Under the pieces are notes generated by a model. That model was given only the letters and a program-made list of their open reading frames with translations, was not told where the DNA came from and searched no databases. From assembly GCF_000003605.2 (NCBI RefSeq), contig NW_003137329.1, forward strand, positions 385,399 to 449,398: a stretch of DNA of 64,000 nucleotides, read 5' to 3'. Made by a program: the position numbers and the translations under genes. The DNA comes from Saccoglossus kowalevskii (lineage: Eukaryota; Hemichordata; Enteropneusta; Harrimaniidae). Of the stretch, positions 14,110 through 27,800 are shown piece by piece; the first letter of the stretch is position 1, and each line of letters starts with the position of its first letter.

Positions 14110-16800
14110 ACCAGCATAAGAAAGGTATTATCTTATTAGTTGGGCAAGTGTCTCACAACCACATTTCATTATCAGTAGCTCATGGGTTGTCTATTTATCC
14201 TAATAATTTCACTGAGAATTGTTCGTTTGGAGATAGGATGGGTAGTAAGAGAGACAATATCATGGTACATTGGAATGTTGCGTAAATGTCGAGTGTACAG
14301 CTGGAATTTTACCATTCAGGTCGGCAAAGAATCGAAATCCAATGGCCTTAATTAGTATTATTTCTACTTGAATGCATTTCTCAGACGAACCATTGAGGAT
14401 ATGCACGTGATGGTATGTTTGATTGCGTCTCATTTACATGCTCGTTCGCAGTTCGTTCATCGTTTGTGGGTGCAGTGTGTTGACACAAATGAGAAAAAAA
14501 ATATTAAAATAGGCAAGTGAAGAGGTCTGACTGATTATTCCGGATCTCAAAACATGGAGCACGTATAATGTCTTAAAATAGATTGGATGATTCTCCATTT
14601 CAAACACATGGGATGAAGTCTAGAAGAATGTATTTGTTTGTATGTCAAGTTCATTCACTTTTTTCTAGTAAGTTATTAAGAAATGTTTTTGCGTTCGAAT
14701 TGTTCACGTGACTCGTGTTATTCCTATAACCAAGCCAATGCTACATACATAAGGACACTTTCCTCTGAATATCGACAGACTTCAACAAGACATTTTTCTC
14801 TTTTACTGGGGGCCAAGCATCCCCCATACAGCGCATTACGGCGAAACGCACGCGTAGCGAAATATTGTACGTATATATTGTACAAATATCTCTTGTAAGT
14901 AATAAATGAACCGGAAAATATGACGTCACGATGATACCAAACTATGCGAGTGTAGTCAAGCAGTGTAGTTCGATGTGCGTGTAGATGTGTCGTGATTGAA
15001 ATTTGATCGGAAACGGATCTGCCGTCTGTTATAAGAGTTCAGGCTACGTTGAATTTTAAGAGTAGAGCGAAGAAATGTTTGGCATATTTCAGTTGGATAC
15101 AACAAACTTTGCTTTTTTACAAGTTTCTCTATATCTCAGTTAACAGTGCGGCACTGTCTATGTTGTTACATATATACATATTTTTCTATTCAAACCATGA
15201 TTCTCCCATGCTGTCACAAAGCTAAAAGGGCGTAAAGAAAATGTTTTGTGTGTTCTCAATAACATATACTAAAGATGCTATGTTTCCCTATTTCGGTTAT
15301 TGTTTATATTTCGGATATGTCTCTGTTCATAAAGTTGTTGCCAAAACATGACTACATGTGTTTGTTTTATATTAGTTATTTTTTTTGTATTCCATTAACT
15401 ATAATTATTCATGACATTTGGACTATAAAATAATTCTTTAGTTCTACCCTCAATATACGTGTGTTTTCTAATTATTCATAACACTCAAAACAAGCATTTT
15501 GTCTCACCATGACATTTTGAAGGAGCTCAATCTTTGAGGCAGTCAAGCTTCGGGGCTTCAAGTGTCAACCTCTCCCCTCAAGTACACAGATAGTTAGGCT
15601 TATTTGACAAACGTGTTTTATACTAAAAAACAGCAACTCCAATACGTGTACTGACTGCCGTACATATGCGCGTATGCGGGTTTACGTCAAATATCCTGTG
15701 TACTTTATCTCTACCCAGCTTAGATATATACTCAAGAACTACATACATGTGTGGCAATGCTAAAATAATGATGTAACATTGATGTGTGGTAGAGTGTCTA
15801 CAACAGAATATACTCACTGTACCTTTATTGTATTATAAAATTCAAGTTAAGGTACAAGCATAATTTGCATGAAATTGCATGACAATATGCATTGAGTTAT
15901 TATGTAAAATGATTGAGTCACTGTCCCATGGCACCATGAATTACCATTCTTTTTTATGTTAAAGTGATGTATTATTAGAAATTTGTTCTAATATTATTCA
16001 AAAATCGCTATTTTTAGAATAATTCCTCAGAACACAATGTTTAAGAAAAATTGCATTTTTACACTTTTTTAAAACACAGTTTTTAAAACAAAAAGTACCC
16101 CACATTCATTTTTTTCAGCCTCAGTCTGTCACTAGCCTACAATTTAAAATATGACATAATATCTCTGCTATAGGAATCTATGATATAAGCGTTATAATAC
16201 TGAGATGTGGCCATTGTCCACCAAAGTACAACCATTTAAGCTGGTAACCCACAACTGTTTAAGTTAAATTGCCCGGGAGTACAATTTTTTGCAAAATGAA
16301 TAAATTCTTGATATTTACATACATGGTAGGCTTCTACATCTTTCTCAAGGTCAACGTGATGAGTTGATGCGATCACGCGAAATAAAAATGACAAATCAAC
16401 CCACCCCCATGTGTTACAACCGACTGTATAAGGACACGCGTTCTTTGTGTAATCGTGCACTCCGTAACTAACCCCCACATGCATTTGACCTTGAATTTTT
16501 CCACGAACTACAGTGCGAGGCACTGCGTGACTGTACACTCTATACCATTGATCAATCTATTTAACCTTGCCACACAAATGTGATGAATGAATAAGTGAAT
16601 GACTGCATCTTCTTTTATCATAATAATAAGGAATTGACCATTAACAACTCTAGGAGGGGGATGTGTCAGCTGTTTTTTCCTTCACTCGGTTTTGAGCTAG
16701 GGTTTCTTCAGAGTGGAATAGATGCATTTTTTGTTTTCAATCCATATTTTTAACAGGATTCCCTCTGTGTGTTATCTTTTTGGTTACCTGGTGTTATAAT
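14110..16800. other. Non-coding stretch, no gene recognised
   Basis: No exon or repeat I can support, apart from a phrase near 15,535-15,565 resembling part of the possible SINE at 8.65 kb. The 100-codon minus-strand frame at 16,236-16,538 lacks any motif. Confidence 0.4.
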
Positions 16801-16949
16801 GTAACGCCCAGTTTCTACACACCTATATTATATTAGATAAATGACAAATAATAACACTGCGAATAAACGCTGTCGAAATACACCGAATATATTTGTCACG
16901 GTGTTTAAACGCGCGTGCCAAGCTTGTCTTTCCTCGATTGCACGTTGTG

Positions 16950-17255
16950 TGTAAACTGCTTATTATATTTATATTATTTTTCGTAAATATATTAAAATAT
17001 CCCATCGTTATATGTCTTTGTTTAAAGCGTATCTATTAATACTCTAACGACTACATATTTAATATCTACCTGTTCTATTTGCTTTTTTTAGAAAATGTAT
17101 TAACATATCTCTGTATTACAGTGCGCATTGCAGGTATGTCTAGTTTTAAATCGCGTTTATTAATACTCCTGCAAATTCATATTGACTGACAACTGCTTAT
17201 TTATATTCTTTTATAAAATATATTAAAATATTCCAGTAATATTATATGTGGCGCT
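16950..17255. repeat. Imperfect duplicated AT-rich segment
   Basis: The phrase TGCTTATTATATTTATATT followed by AAATATATTAAAATAT (16,958-17,000) recurs at 17,193-17,235, and GTATCTATTAATACTC (about 17,028) recurs as GTTTATTAATACTC near 17,155. This is an old local tandem duplication of about 120-230 bp. Confidence 0.45.
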
Positions 17256-17824
17256 GATGACTTGGTTTCAGCGCATACTGGATGTTGATAATGTTGACAG
17301 CTATTAAGTGTCTTGTTGTAGTAAGCGATATTACGCTGGACGAACGTGATGTGTCACTCACTTTCCAAAATATTCAACCAGAAAGATTATGAAGTTCAAT
17401 TAAGTGTGAACCCTAAATCTTACATTCCACAGAAAACAAGCGAGAACAACCGTTACAAATTTGATGTTCTATTAAAAAATGTAAGCGGTTCTTTACAATT
17501 TACATGAACGATTTCAGCGTACTATTTCTTTGTGCGCGGCTTATAATAGGACGGTTTGTGAAACCGGAGATTTATGGCGGGAAAAAGGCGGTGACAGACG
17601 ACAACACGAATGCGATTGTAACTTGCACGATAGTGATGTTAATAAAGGGCTCTTGTAAACAAATCGATCACCTGATTGTTCAACGAGAGATAAAGATGTA
17701 GTATTTCAAAGTCACTTCCCAACCATAAGCGCGGAAATTGAGTTAATTAAGTGATGGCTTGGCAGCCTAATTTTCAAGAAGTCCATTCCGCACGAACTGA
17801 CTAATTTGCATAGCAAGGCTGAAC

Positions 17825-18440
17825 AGACACTTGGCCAAGTCAAGTATTCAAATTACTTATGTAGCGCAGTGTATCACGACCCGACTAATACAAATAGGTA
17901 ACCGACATATCGGCGTTATTCGAATATGTATACATATTTTAATAATATTCTGTCCTAACAATTCGCTCTCCGCTGTTGCGTTATTTCGAGAAAACGATAC
18001 CATCACAGTCGAAGTCCCGCCCAACTATGTCGGGCAGCAGCAACCACTGATGAATCGATGTTTAACTAAATATTGATCTTACCAGTGAACGTGTTACGAA
18101 GTGCAGTCCTTTTCCCTACTATCGTCGGTTTGGCACTCGGTTCACTTCAATTTACGACCAGTGGCTTATACCGTGTAGTAGCAGTACCCGCCGTTTATCG
18201 TGTCAATCCGATTTACCAGCAAGAATTCGGCTACGGTTCAATCCAATGCGTTTGCGGAAACGTTCACTCGCGGTACATGCACGATTTGGATAAAATCCTC
18301 TCTGCAGACACAGCGACTACAAGTAAGAGTATGACCAAGGCAACGAGGACTACAACGTGAGAACGTTATACTCTTTGCTGAACGAGCACACTACGGCTCT
18401 GCGATTCCCCGTGAACACAGCGAATGCCCGGTCTGTCGGC
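17825..18440 (+). other. GC-richer stretch with open frames, unassigned
   Basis: Base composition rises well above the surroundings and two adjoining frames are open (to 18,076, then to 18,360, 95 codons), followed in another frame by a phrase EYDQGNEDYNVRTLY running to about 18,450. The composition looks like an exon or old coding DNA, but I recognise no domain, and the frame changes. It could be a decayed gene, a single misread exon, or a CpG-rich regulatory region. Confidence 0.25.
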
Positions 18441-19493
18441 TCCCTTAAGTGAGCGGGAAAAGTATCGCATAAATCGCGAAACAATTCAATTGATTACAAC
18501 GTTGATTTTGAATGGTTTTCAGTCAGCTTTTTCTATTAATAAAAGAAAACAATTACTCCGTATTGATGGATAGCAGTGTATTGCGATATTTATCAACAAA
18601 TTGTCAATAATACTATATTTTTGCATAAATAAATAAATTCCTTCTAGCTAATTCCTGTCATTTTCAGTGAATTGTGATAAAATAACACACCGCTGCACTC
18701 AAATGCCAAGCATCAATGACCCCCTTAATTCATTAGAAAGTCGAATATTTCCCATTTCATACAGTTTGATCAGTTGTCGTCGGCACTGGAACGTATTAGC
18801 ATATAAATAATAATCTGGTCTGACACGGTTCGAAGGACAGTCGACGGTGGTAATTCGACTAACTTCAGTGATATACAATACTATGAATATTTCATTACAA
18901 AAGATATTTAAATACGCCACAAAGGCCGCTCTCGCTGTTGTTTTATAATATATCGATCACAGCTTTCAAAATAACATATAACCAAAGCCACCTGTTGGGA
19001 GCTGTGTTTAACAATTTGATTTTGATTTGTATCTGTCAGCACGCTAGTCACGTGATTGTACACCCCTGGGCTGGCAAGTTGTAATATTTCCCTCACGTGC
19101 AAGAATATATCCCTATCATCTCGGAACTGTGACTCCAAACTCATTTAATCGTATCATGTAAGTAATCATGTCTACCTCAGCTTCAATTTTATATTTGAGA
19201 TACAATCGATAGTCGCTATCGACATTCGCACAATTTATGTAAAATAATTTCTAACGCGCGATACTTTCTAACGCATTGCATATTCATACTTGCCTTCTTT
19301 GCTTGCTAATCAATACATTACATGTTTGGATCTTCTTCTGCATTGTTGGTCTGATTAGTCACCTACTACATGCACTCAAGTTCATTACCCACATGATATG
19401 GATGAAAAGCTGAATGCCCAGAATTATTCATACCTTCGTCCGCTGTCTACTGTGTATTGGTCGTGACATTGACCTCATTCATTAATTCTTGCT

Positions 19494-19580
<87 letters not shown>

Positions 19581-19582
19581 TT
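19494..19582. repeat. (TTTA)n microsatellite
   Basis: A nearly perfect run of about 22 TTTA units, followed by degenerate copies to about 19,630. The open frame through it (repeating LFIY) is a by-product. Confidence 0.98.
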
Positions 19583-19639
19583 TTGTTATTTATTAATATG
19601 TTTATATATTTACTCAAGTATTTATTTATTCGATTCCAT

Positions 19640-21080
19640 TATTTTTCAAACAGATACATTTTGTATGGCAAATGCGCAAGCGACGCTATTATAGATAGAA
19701 ATTTCACATGATGGCGAGTCTCTTGTAAATTATCTGTATTTTTGAGGATGTGAAGGAATGTAATGAGTAAAACATCCTTTGTGTTTGTCACTTAATAATA
19801 TAGTTTACTGTGCGAGGGCGCTATATAATAACCGACAGTTGCCACGGCAGTTATCATTATCGCCATTTTGGAAATCATATTATTAATAAACAGTGGGAAT
19901 AAAGCGAAGGGAGTCGATGTACAGACGAATCCGCGTTCTTATGATTGCACTTTGATTCGAGAGTATGTAAGTAATTATAAACACAATTAATTCATCCGTG
20001 CTTGATAAACACTACATGTATTCAGATGTTAAATTTAAATTTACCTACCCCGAGTATTTGTACACAATAACATTGATTCTTTGCGATGCGCCGATCACAG
20101 TACTAACCAAACCCGCCATTATTATAACATCTCTATGAATCATTGTGAATATCCTTATTGAAATAGCACACAGTGCATTTAACTAGAAAAAAAAGCCAAT
20201 TTTGAAATCTGTCGACTATGACACGGGATTAAAAAATCAATGTATACAAAGCGTAGAAGATATACGCGGTCATGCCTCATAATTTGGTGGACCATTAGGC
20301 TAAAGACTTAAATGAACTGACGTGTAATCAGGCGACACAAACAAACACGGCCAATACATGTGTAAGCAGACTACGTTGAATCATATTTGTTTGTATCCGA
20401 TATCCAAGAACTAAGTACCTTCTTGAAATTTCAAGCTGAGCTAAATATTCAAGAATTAATTTATTGTATCTACCTCGTCATATAGCCGAGAATTACAGAA
20501 ATATGACATTGATGGTGAATTGTGTTTGTAACGCGTAGCAGCTGTTAATTGGTTTATGCATTGTCCTAATTTGCATGCCAGTCGACACAGTGTAACAGAC
20601 AGCGTCCGGTGATTCCATTATTTTCAAGGACACTATCATTCATAAAGATATGTATTCATTGTTAAATCAAAGTTCAATACAGATTAATAAAAAAAAATGG
20701 GTCGGTAAAAATCCATACTCATTTCCATTTTGGAAACAAATGTGTCTTCATCCATTGAAAATGGAGCATGTCACAAAGATAAATAGAAAACAGATTGCTA
20801 TAATTACGCCAGTATTTGCAAATGTTGACTACATCGACTCCCATTTAAAAATCAAAAACGCATATTCATTCAATATTGAATGTCATTCATTTGTTGAATT
20901 CGAACACACATATTATCATTGTGCAGTATATGACAAATATATAGATACGCTTACGATGCGTGATTATTTTTTTTTGCTTCGTGTTTTTAAACTAGATGGA
21001 TTAACACATTGACACAGCTGTACCATACTGTTATTTTTGTTCTCGTAGTAATTATGACGCCAGTCATGGTCACGTGATGT
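19640..21080. other. Intergenic stretch upstream of the small membrane-protein gene
   Basis: It contains one 120-codon frame starting with ATG at 20,650 and ending at 21,012. It is AT-rich, with a basic N-terminus and no signal peptide, domain or splice context that I recognise, so I leave it uncalled. The rest holds nothing distinctive. Confidence 0.4.
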
Positions 21081-21087
21081 AATTGCT

Positions 21088-24000
21088 ATGTCGGGAAATA
21101 CAACAATCCCACCTAGAACAGTTCCTGACACCAGAAAAGTAGTGCCGTTTGATCCAGAAGTTCACAAATCCATGAAATTCGACAGCACAGATGTCAAGTC
21201 GGTAAGGAGCCCCATCATTTTGTCGACGGGTATGAGGGGCTAGTGTATTTAAACCGCAAATGTTGAGGTAATTTGCAACAAACAAACTATCGCATTTTTT
21301 GCTTTTAAGTATTACGTAGTTGTTGATGTGGAAAAACTTATCTTATGCTTACAGTCCATGTGAAACTACTTACAAACATTGTGCCCTTCGGATTGGCTAC
21401 CCAACCCTAACATCAAACAGTCTGACCAATCAGAGATCAGCTTGTTTTTTGACACATTTTTCGACGTATTCAATCCCGTCTTGTGTAAATGATTCAACTC
21501 ATATATATGAAGGTATTTTGGAACTATTTTCGTATGAATCCAGTAGAATTCACAATTGTGATAATGCATGACAACGATAACTGCCCATCCTAATAATATA
21601 AGAAAAATTTTGACGCGATCGAGTTACCATGGGTTACCTAACATAATTTTGAAATATGTGTTCTATCATTCAGTGGCGGATCCAGAGGGGGGCAGGGGGG
21701 CCATGGCCCCCTCCAAACGCATGACGATTCATATCATCTGGATTACGCGTAGCTTCTCTGCGATTTACGCTCCGTAATTTTAAGCGCAGCTTGGCCCCCT
21801 CCAATACATTTTGCTGGATCCGCCACTGCTATCATTAATAGCCATAAGAATGTTTGATTCATTCTTTTGTTAAAATTAGAAAAAGATTATCCCGTCTGTT
21901 TTTTGTGTGAACAAAACAGACAAAACAAAATAAAATTGCAATGAAAAAGTCGATATATGTTCTTAACTACATTAATTACATTAAACCGTTTGAAGGCATT
22001 GTGAGAGACTGGAAGATTTGTTGGAAACAAATTGCAAGCTATAAATACCGAGAGAGGAGGGAAATGGCAGGCAATGTGTTGCAGAAACAAAATGTTTACA
22101 CATTCATGATAAATACCTCACCGCAAACGCACATTAGAATTGCAAAGTACTCACTCTTCCAGCCACCCCTATAATTGCAAATGGTCGATCTCTTACATTG
22201 CAACCCACACTCGCATTCAATTGCGTTTGTTAAGATGACGTAATAATTTGGTAATTATAGAAATTATGTAACTCTGCTGAATACTGTCATTGTCAGACAA
22301 CGTGTGCAGACGATCACGATATTCCTAATATTATTTGCGTCATTACGTATTTGTGGTTTTCACCCGGACCCTCTTTAATCTTCTTCATTGATGTGTAATT
22401 TTTGAAGAAATACTGGACATCTCAGACAAGTCTGTCACTCAATGGCAAACCATGGGGACCGGGGGAACTTGTTTTTTTATTCACAATTACATAACGACTA
22501 ATATTGTAATTGCATTTTATTCAAACTGTTTACTTCCAGCCACTGTTTTGTTTTGCCGTTGAATTATCGTCAAAATCCCCACCCACAGTTTCAAAATGAC
22601 GAAACCTCATCGTATTTACTCGTTCACCCGATTCGAACACCGCATGAATAATTAATAGTATGAGCGTGACGTAATGATCTCGTCATTAGTAATTAACTGG
22701 AGAATTGTGATTTTTTAATGATTTATCAAAATATATTCCTAGTCGTAATTAATCACCATTGAAATGTAAGTGAAACCAATACCCAAGTAGGGCGCTATAA
22801 ACGATGACGCTCTTCCGTGAAGTCAGTGTGGTTCAAGCGACAAACGTGGTTGATTGAATAGTCGCATGTCTTTTAGAATGTGACTTTTGAATCAGGTTAT
22901 TTTTCATTGAAGAATAACTACGAAATGAAACACGATCGGTGCTGACGTAGAACGACTTTAATATTATCGACACTGCGAACGAGGTTCCTTTCACCGTTTA
23001 CGTCATAGTAACGCTCAACGGTAGGAGGCGCGGCTTCTAAGAAAAGTGTATTTTACATTGGTGTCCATTTATCAATGCTCACAAGACATGGCAAACTGCC
23101 ATGTCATCTCAGGCTGTAAAGGGCGACGTCCTTGTAACGAGTAAAAACTGAAAATGATACTATCGTTTCGCAGTTAGCATTTAATTGCTATCATGCTAAA
23201 TTTCTTATATAAGTGAATTCATACGTGGGGAATCCGCCATTAGTCAGTGTAGCATTTACCACATAAATGATGAAGTGTGTATAATCATATGGTCTCCAGT
23301 CTCGTTTACAAAATCATGATATTAAAATTTATTAAAATAAACGTATATATAATACGTTTCAATTTCATCCGCGTGGGGGAGGGGTTATTTCGTCGCGTGA
23401 ACGTTCGATTGCTCACTAGAACACCGGAAACAAGGGAAACAAGCAAATACATTGCGCGAGTGAGTAATCAAACCTCATTCTCGCACGGAAATCGACTGGT
23501 GGCGCTCTAACTTGAAACTCATCTTTTGCATACTAAAGATACTGTACATCGTTTACACCGATTTTTTAAACTTAGTTTTCAAAAAAACTATTAACTTGGA
23601 TCCCATTTTGTTGGATAGTTTCTGTAAGCTCTTTGTTCATATATTTTGACATTGAACACCAGTCTCCTTACTACACTGGTATTGGCAAAACTGGAAAGGT
23701 TGACCTAGCTGGCAGTCCACCATTTTAAAACCAGTTGATTATTGTTGAAAATTTAATCACAGAAGTGCTTTACGTTTTGGTATCATATCAAATAAAAAAA
23801 ATGTAATACAATAATAGTCATTACATTTGTGACTACGTGACCTCGCGTCGTAATTGTGAAATCTATAACAACCACTATATCCAAAACATGTTATGATATT
23901 TGTATATATTGTCATCTCCTAACAACTTTAATTAATTTAATTTTACAGGTAGAAGGGGAGCAGGAGACGAAACAGCCTGATGTGTATGTGGACTTAGCAA

Positions 24001-24866
24001 AGAGAAAGCTGCTCACGCTTATGTTAGGATTAGTTCTTGGTGGTGTAATTATAGCTGTTGTACTGGGTATTGTACTTGGAACACGGGGTAAGTGTCAATA
24101 CTTAAAGGAACAGTGCGTCTCCTCGTTAAAGCAGGAGGGTCGTCACCTGCGCACGCGCGGGAATTGAGTCCCAAGCGACGCATAACAACACACGCTAAAA
24201 ACGCAAAGGGTCATGGGTAGACACTTGTTTGTAAACAATGACACGCTATGGCCATCTGACGCATGCGCATGTGACCACTCCCCTGCTTTAACTAAAGCTA
24301 CACAGTAATAGCCAAGGTAGAGAATTGATTTACAATAGCGATTTAGAAAATATGTTACACTTATGTTGCAAAGAAGTTATGTACAGTTATCTGAAGTATT
24401 TACACTTAGCACATGAATAAAACTGTAGAAATTACATTCTGTGTACAAGTGCAAGTGTTACCAGTTTACAATCTACACAAGAACAACATGTTCACAGACA
24501 TAAATCTATTACCAGAATAATAGATCACATTACCAAGAGTGGAATAATTTCTGTACCTTTCTGTAGGTCTTTTGTTTCTATGCAGATTTGTTGTTTTCAC
24601 ATGCATATTAGTAATCGTCGGCATCTGAACAAAATTATTCTAACGTATGTTCAATATAACACATCAAGTGTGTTATATAAATGTGAGTTACGTTATCTAA
24701 AATCCCCAAACTATTGACCTCAATTTCATGGTCACTTTCATTTACCGTTTCAGTATGTATTTTTTTTATCTGATACTTTGATTACGTATTTTTTGTTTCC
24801 TCAGGCGAAGACGACGAACATGGATACAGGAATTCGACGACAGAACTAACATCTGAGGAACATTAA
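21088..24866 (+). CDS. Small single-pass membrane protein, three exons, function unknown
   Basis: Three exons join in frame: 21,088-21,201 (donor GTAAGG), 23,949-24,087 (acceptor TTTTACAG, donor GTAAGT) and 24,805-24,866 (acceptor TTTCCTCAG, stop TAA). Together they give 315 nt and 104 residues. Residues 1-38 begin MSGNTTIPPRTVPDTR and are hydrophilic, with no signal peptide. A KRK cluster at 56-58 is followed by a transmembrane helix at about 59-82, rich in Gly and Val and with two GxxxG patterns that favour helix packing. The tail is acidic (GEDDEH) with an NST glycosylation sequon and ends SEEH. Positive residues before the helix suggest a cytoplasmic N-terminus. Splice phases match exactly, which supports the model; I do not recognise the family, and an additional exon in the 2.7-kb first intron cannot be excluded. 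Confidence 0.7.
21360..21480 (+). repeat. Dispersed CCAAT-containing repeat, copy 1
   Basis: The core GATTGGCTAC, then AACCCTAA, CAGTCTGACCAATCAGAG and CTTGTTT, recurs at 45,295-45,415 (minus) and 52,660-52,760 (plus). Similarity extends on both sides to ACTACTTACAA and GACGTATTCAAT. The function and class of this roughly 110-bp repeat are unknown. Confidence 0.65.
21671..21828. mobile_element. hAT-type MITE
   Basis: A 158-bp element with terminal inverted repeats CAGTGGCGGATCCAG and CTGGATCCGCCACTG. It is flanked by a perfect 8-bp target-site duplication, CTATCATT, at 21,663-21,670 and 21,829-21,836. Eight-bp duplications and CAGTGGCG termini are hallmarks of hAT non-autonomous elements. 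It lies in the first intron of the small membrane-protein gene and has no transposase. The exact duplication suggests a fairly recent insertion. Confidence 0.93.
24110..24308 (-). mobile_element. MITE in intron 2 of the small membrane-protein gene
   Basis: Ends are imperfect inverted repeats: left TTAAAGCAGGAGGGTCGTCA, right (reverse complement) TTAAAGCAGGGGAGTGGTCA, with outer CAGTGCG/CTGTGTAG segments. The interior matches the copy at 11,915-12,062 in opposite orientation. About 200 bp, non-coding, and it begins some 20 bp after the exon-2 donor. The superfamily is uncertain because the target duplication is unclear. Confidence 0.7.
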
Positions 24867-24869
24867 AGT

Positions 24870-27800
24870 ATTAATACGGCATAAACTTTGCAGAATGCCC
24901 TAATTAATTTCATGATTTGGTTAATCAAAGCAATATTGACTGGGATGGTGTGAGCATGAAATCCTCGAAGATCAGATCCAATAGAACCCGGAATTATGTA
25001 GCAGATAATGACAAGTTGAGATCATTCTCCTGGTTACAAACTTCAAGAAATGCGATTGACTACGCCTGCTTTCAAACATCCACGAACTTAGAGGGGAGTC
25101 CCGGCAAACAACATGCTTCCTGATGAAAGAGCTCCACAAATGTCGACCGTCACTAAAAATGTTTTCAAATTTGGAAAATGTGTTGTGCTCTCAATAACGA
25201 ACGTCTAAATTCTGTCTGAACGATATTGCCTACGTAATGTTTACGCAATAGAAGGGAGTGTAATCGTCCGACAGAGTAATTATTCAATTCGTATATGATT
25301 ATTTACATATAATGTGAGAAATAGAATCATTGTGAGTAGAAACTATTAAAATTCGTATTTACGATTTAACGAAAACAATCGATGTGGTGATATATGCAAA
25401 TAATGAATTGTACTATCGGATATGTCTATGTACTTGTTTTGTAGATTGTTGTCTGAGTTATTTGTTTTCATAAACAGATCTACGGTTGGATGTATTCTTT
25501 CCTCTTTACAGAACATACCATCCTTTAATTGTAATAAATTGATGAGCGCTGTTCATTAAGCAATGGGATACTTTTGTTTTGTTTGGTATTTATATGTGCA
25601 AAAACGTAATATTTCTTTTTTACTTTTATGTATACATCCTGCATCATATCATAGGTTATATCAACATCATAAATAGTGTATTATACAGGGTATATATTTA
25701 GTATTACATTGGGATATATATCCTCCATTGAGGGCAATTATCCTTATTCCCTATCCCATTGGAAAGACAAAAATGGTCCAATCGCAGGCCGTTCAGTTTT
25801 CAAATGGTTACTATAGTTACCACATCCCGGATATATATGCAATATCGCCGTGGCATCTTCTGATTTCACAGGACCCCGATTTCTGTCGATCAGTTGTATT
25901 ATCTCAGAGAAAAATGGGGTTTTGAACAAGGGCCGTGTGAGGTCACATGAATGAAGCTTGCATATGATATCTGGTGAAATTACGCTGCAATATTACACTC
26001 CCTCGTGAACGGTATTAATGAAGGGCGACCTCAGTGCTCAAAATAGTCGTTTTACTCCCTTTCTACTAGAAGTTAGCTGTTCATTTTATTGCCGGCAATG
26101 TATGCGAAATTTTTATTAGTAATCAGTTGAATAAAAAAAGCAGATATGATAAACCCCAATTTGCATCTCAATTCTCGACCGGGAATCGGATATGATAATA
26201 ATAAAATTAAAAAGCAATGACATATTCATTCATTAAATCATTATAGTCGTATAGAGATTTTAACAAATTGTAACGGACATATCACAATAACACACTTGGG
26301 ACAACGTACATTTACACACGTATATAGGACACTGTGTGCAGTAGTAGAGAAATTAAAGTGCTACATGAGACAAAATGATCAGTCTCTGAGCATTCACAAT
26401 TAATGTACGAAATTATGTTAATGGACATCATTTCACGTGAATATATATTGCCCCACCTGTATCACCCGATATATACCCTTCTAGAATTTTCACGCAATAC
26501 ATTTTTTTTTTAAATCTTAAAAATAACTGAAATATACATTTATTACATATATATACACTGGAAGTTAGATCCCTTCAGAATAGTGAAGTTCCATCCCTGT
26601 AAATACAATAGAATGAAGAATTAATCAATTATCTTATATACGTATTATGACAGGATATGAATGATATTTGTTTCAAAATAATTAATTAAAACGAGATGTT
26701 TAATAAGATAACATATTTCCGTGAACTTACGTGATTCGTTTTACATAGATGATATAGTCTTTATGTTTGCAATATTTTCTTTGACCAACCAATGAACATT
26801 ACACATGGCATGAATTATTGCGTCTTTCTCCTACTTGTAAGGCTCAACAGGTGCACTTTTAATATTACTGGACTGTTCTGGGGACAATACAGTTGCTTTG
26901 TGATCCGAACCACACTGATGTTTCGTAAAGTTGCCTTGCTTGGAAACGGTTGCATGTATATCCGATAGAAATGAAAATTATATTTATAAAAATGGAAATG
27001 GAAATTATAAAATGTGTCCGACAGACACATTTTACAGTAATTTCTGTTTGGCCCATAGCCAAAGAATATCAGTAAACCATTCGGGTTTATTTTCTCATTT
27101 GTTAAGGATCGTGACTACTGGACTGACACACTAGGTTATAACCTGCATTGCGTTTTCAGAAACGAGTTCGCTAGTTTGGCAATATGGACATAGGGATATG
27201 GACGAGGTTTCACCAGTGATATTGTTGTATCTTCTCTGCAAATAGAGAACAGCATGTGAATACCATAATTATCAACGGCGGTATCTTTCATAAATGCCCC
27301 TGATCTTGGACGTTCATTTGCGGTAATGTCAAAACATGCACACAGGACAAAGTTACCTTGGATGAAGTAGCGATATGTACTATCCCTTGGATGCAGGTAG
27401 CTGCAACTTATCCAATTGACAAATTATATATGTACATTCTCATACACACTTCAGAATTTTCGATTACCCTTTTTTCCATTTTCAGTTTCCAAATGATATG
27501 AACCTATTAAGTATTTGATTTTAAATTCTGTCTGAAACGTTTTGGTGATTTATTTGACACTTTTATACTGCTCTTCTTGCAAGATTATTTATATCTCAAG
27601 GAATGAAAAGGTCATAGATTAGTATTAATACGAGTCGTAATTTTGTTAAAACATTTATACAAATGTAGTCCGTTTCCAGTGCGGTGTTAGTTTCCATTAC
27701 ACACGATGGAAATTAAAGTGATGGTATCTGAAGAGGAATGATCTCTTAGATGGTCTCTTAATTGAAGTTGTTTGCAGTGAACATTTTCCTACTTATTATT

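Noticed and set aside
16236-16538. 100-codon minus-strand frame
   Set aside because: No recognisable domain and no supporting context.
19457-19711. 84-codon frame rich in LFIY
   Set aside because: Translation of the TTTA microsatellite.
20650-21012. 120-codon frame with an ATG start
   Set aside because: Longest frame in its area, but AT-rich, with no domain recognised and no splice or promoter support.
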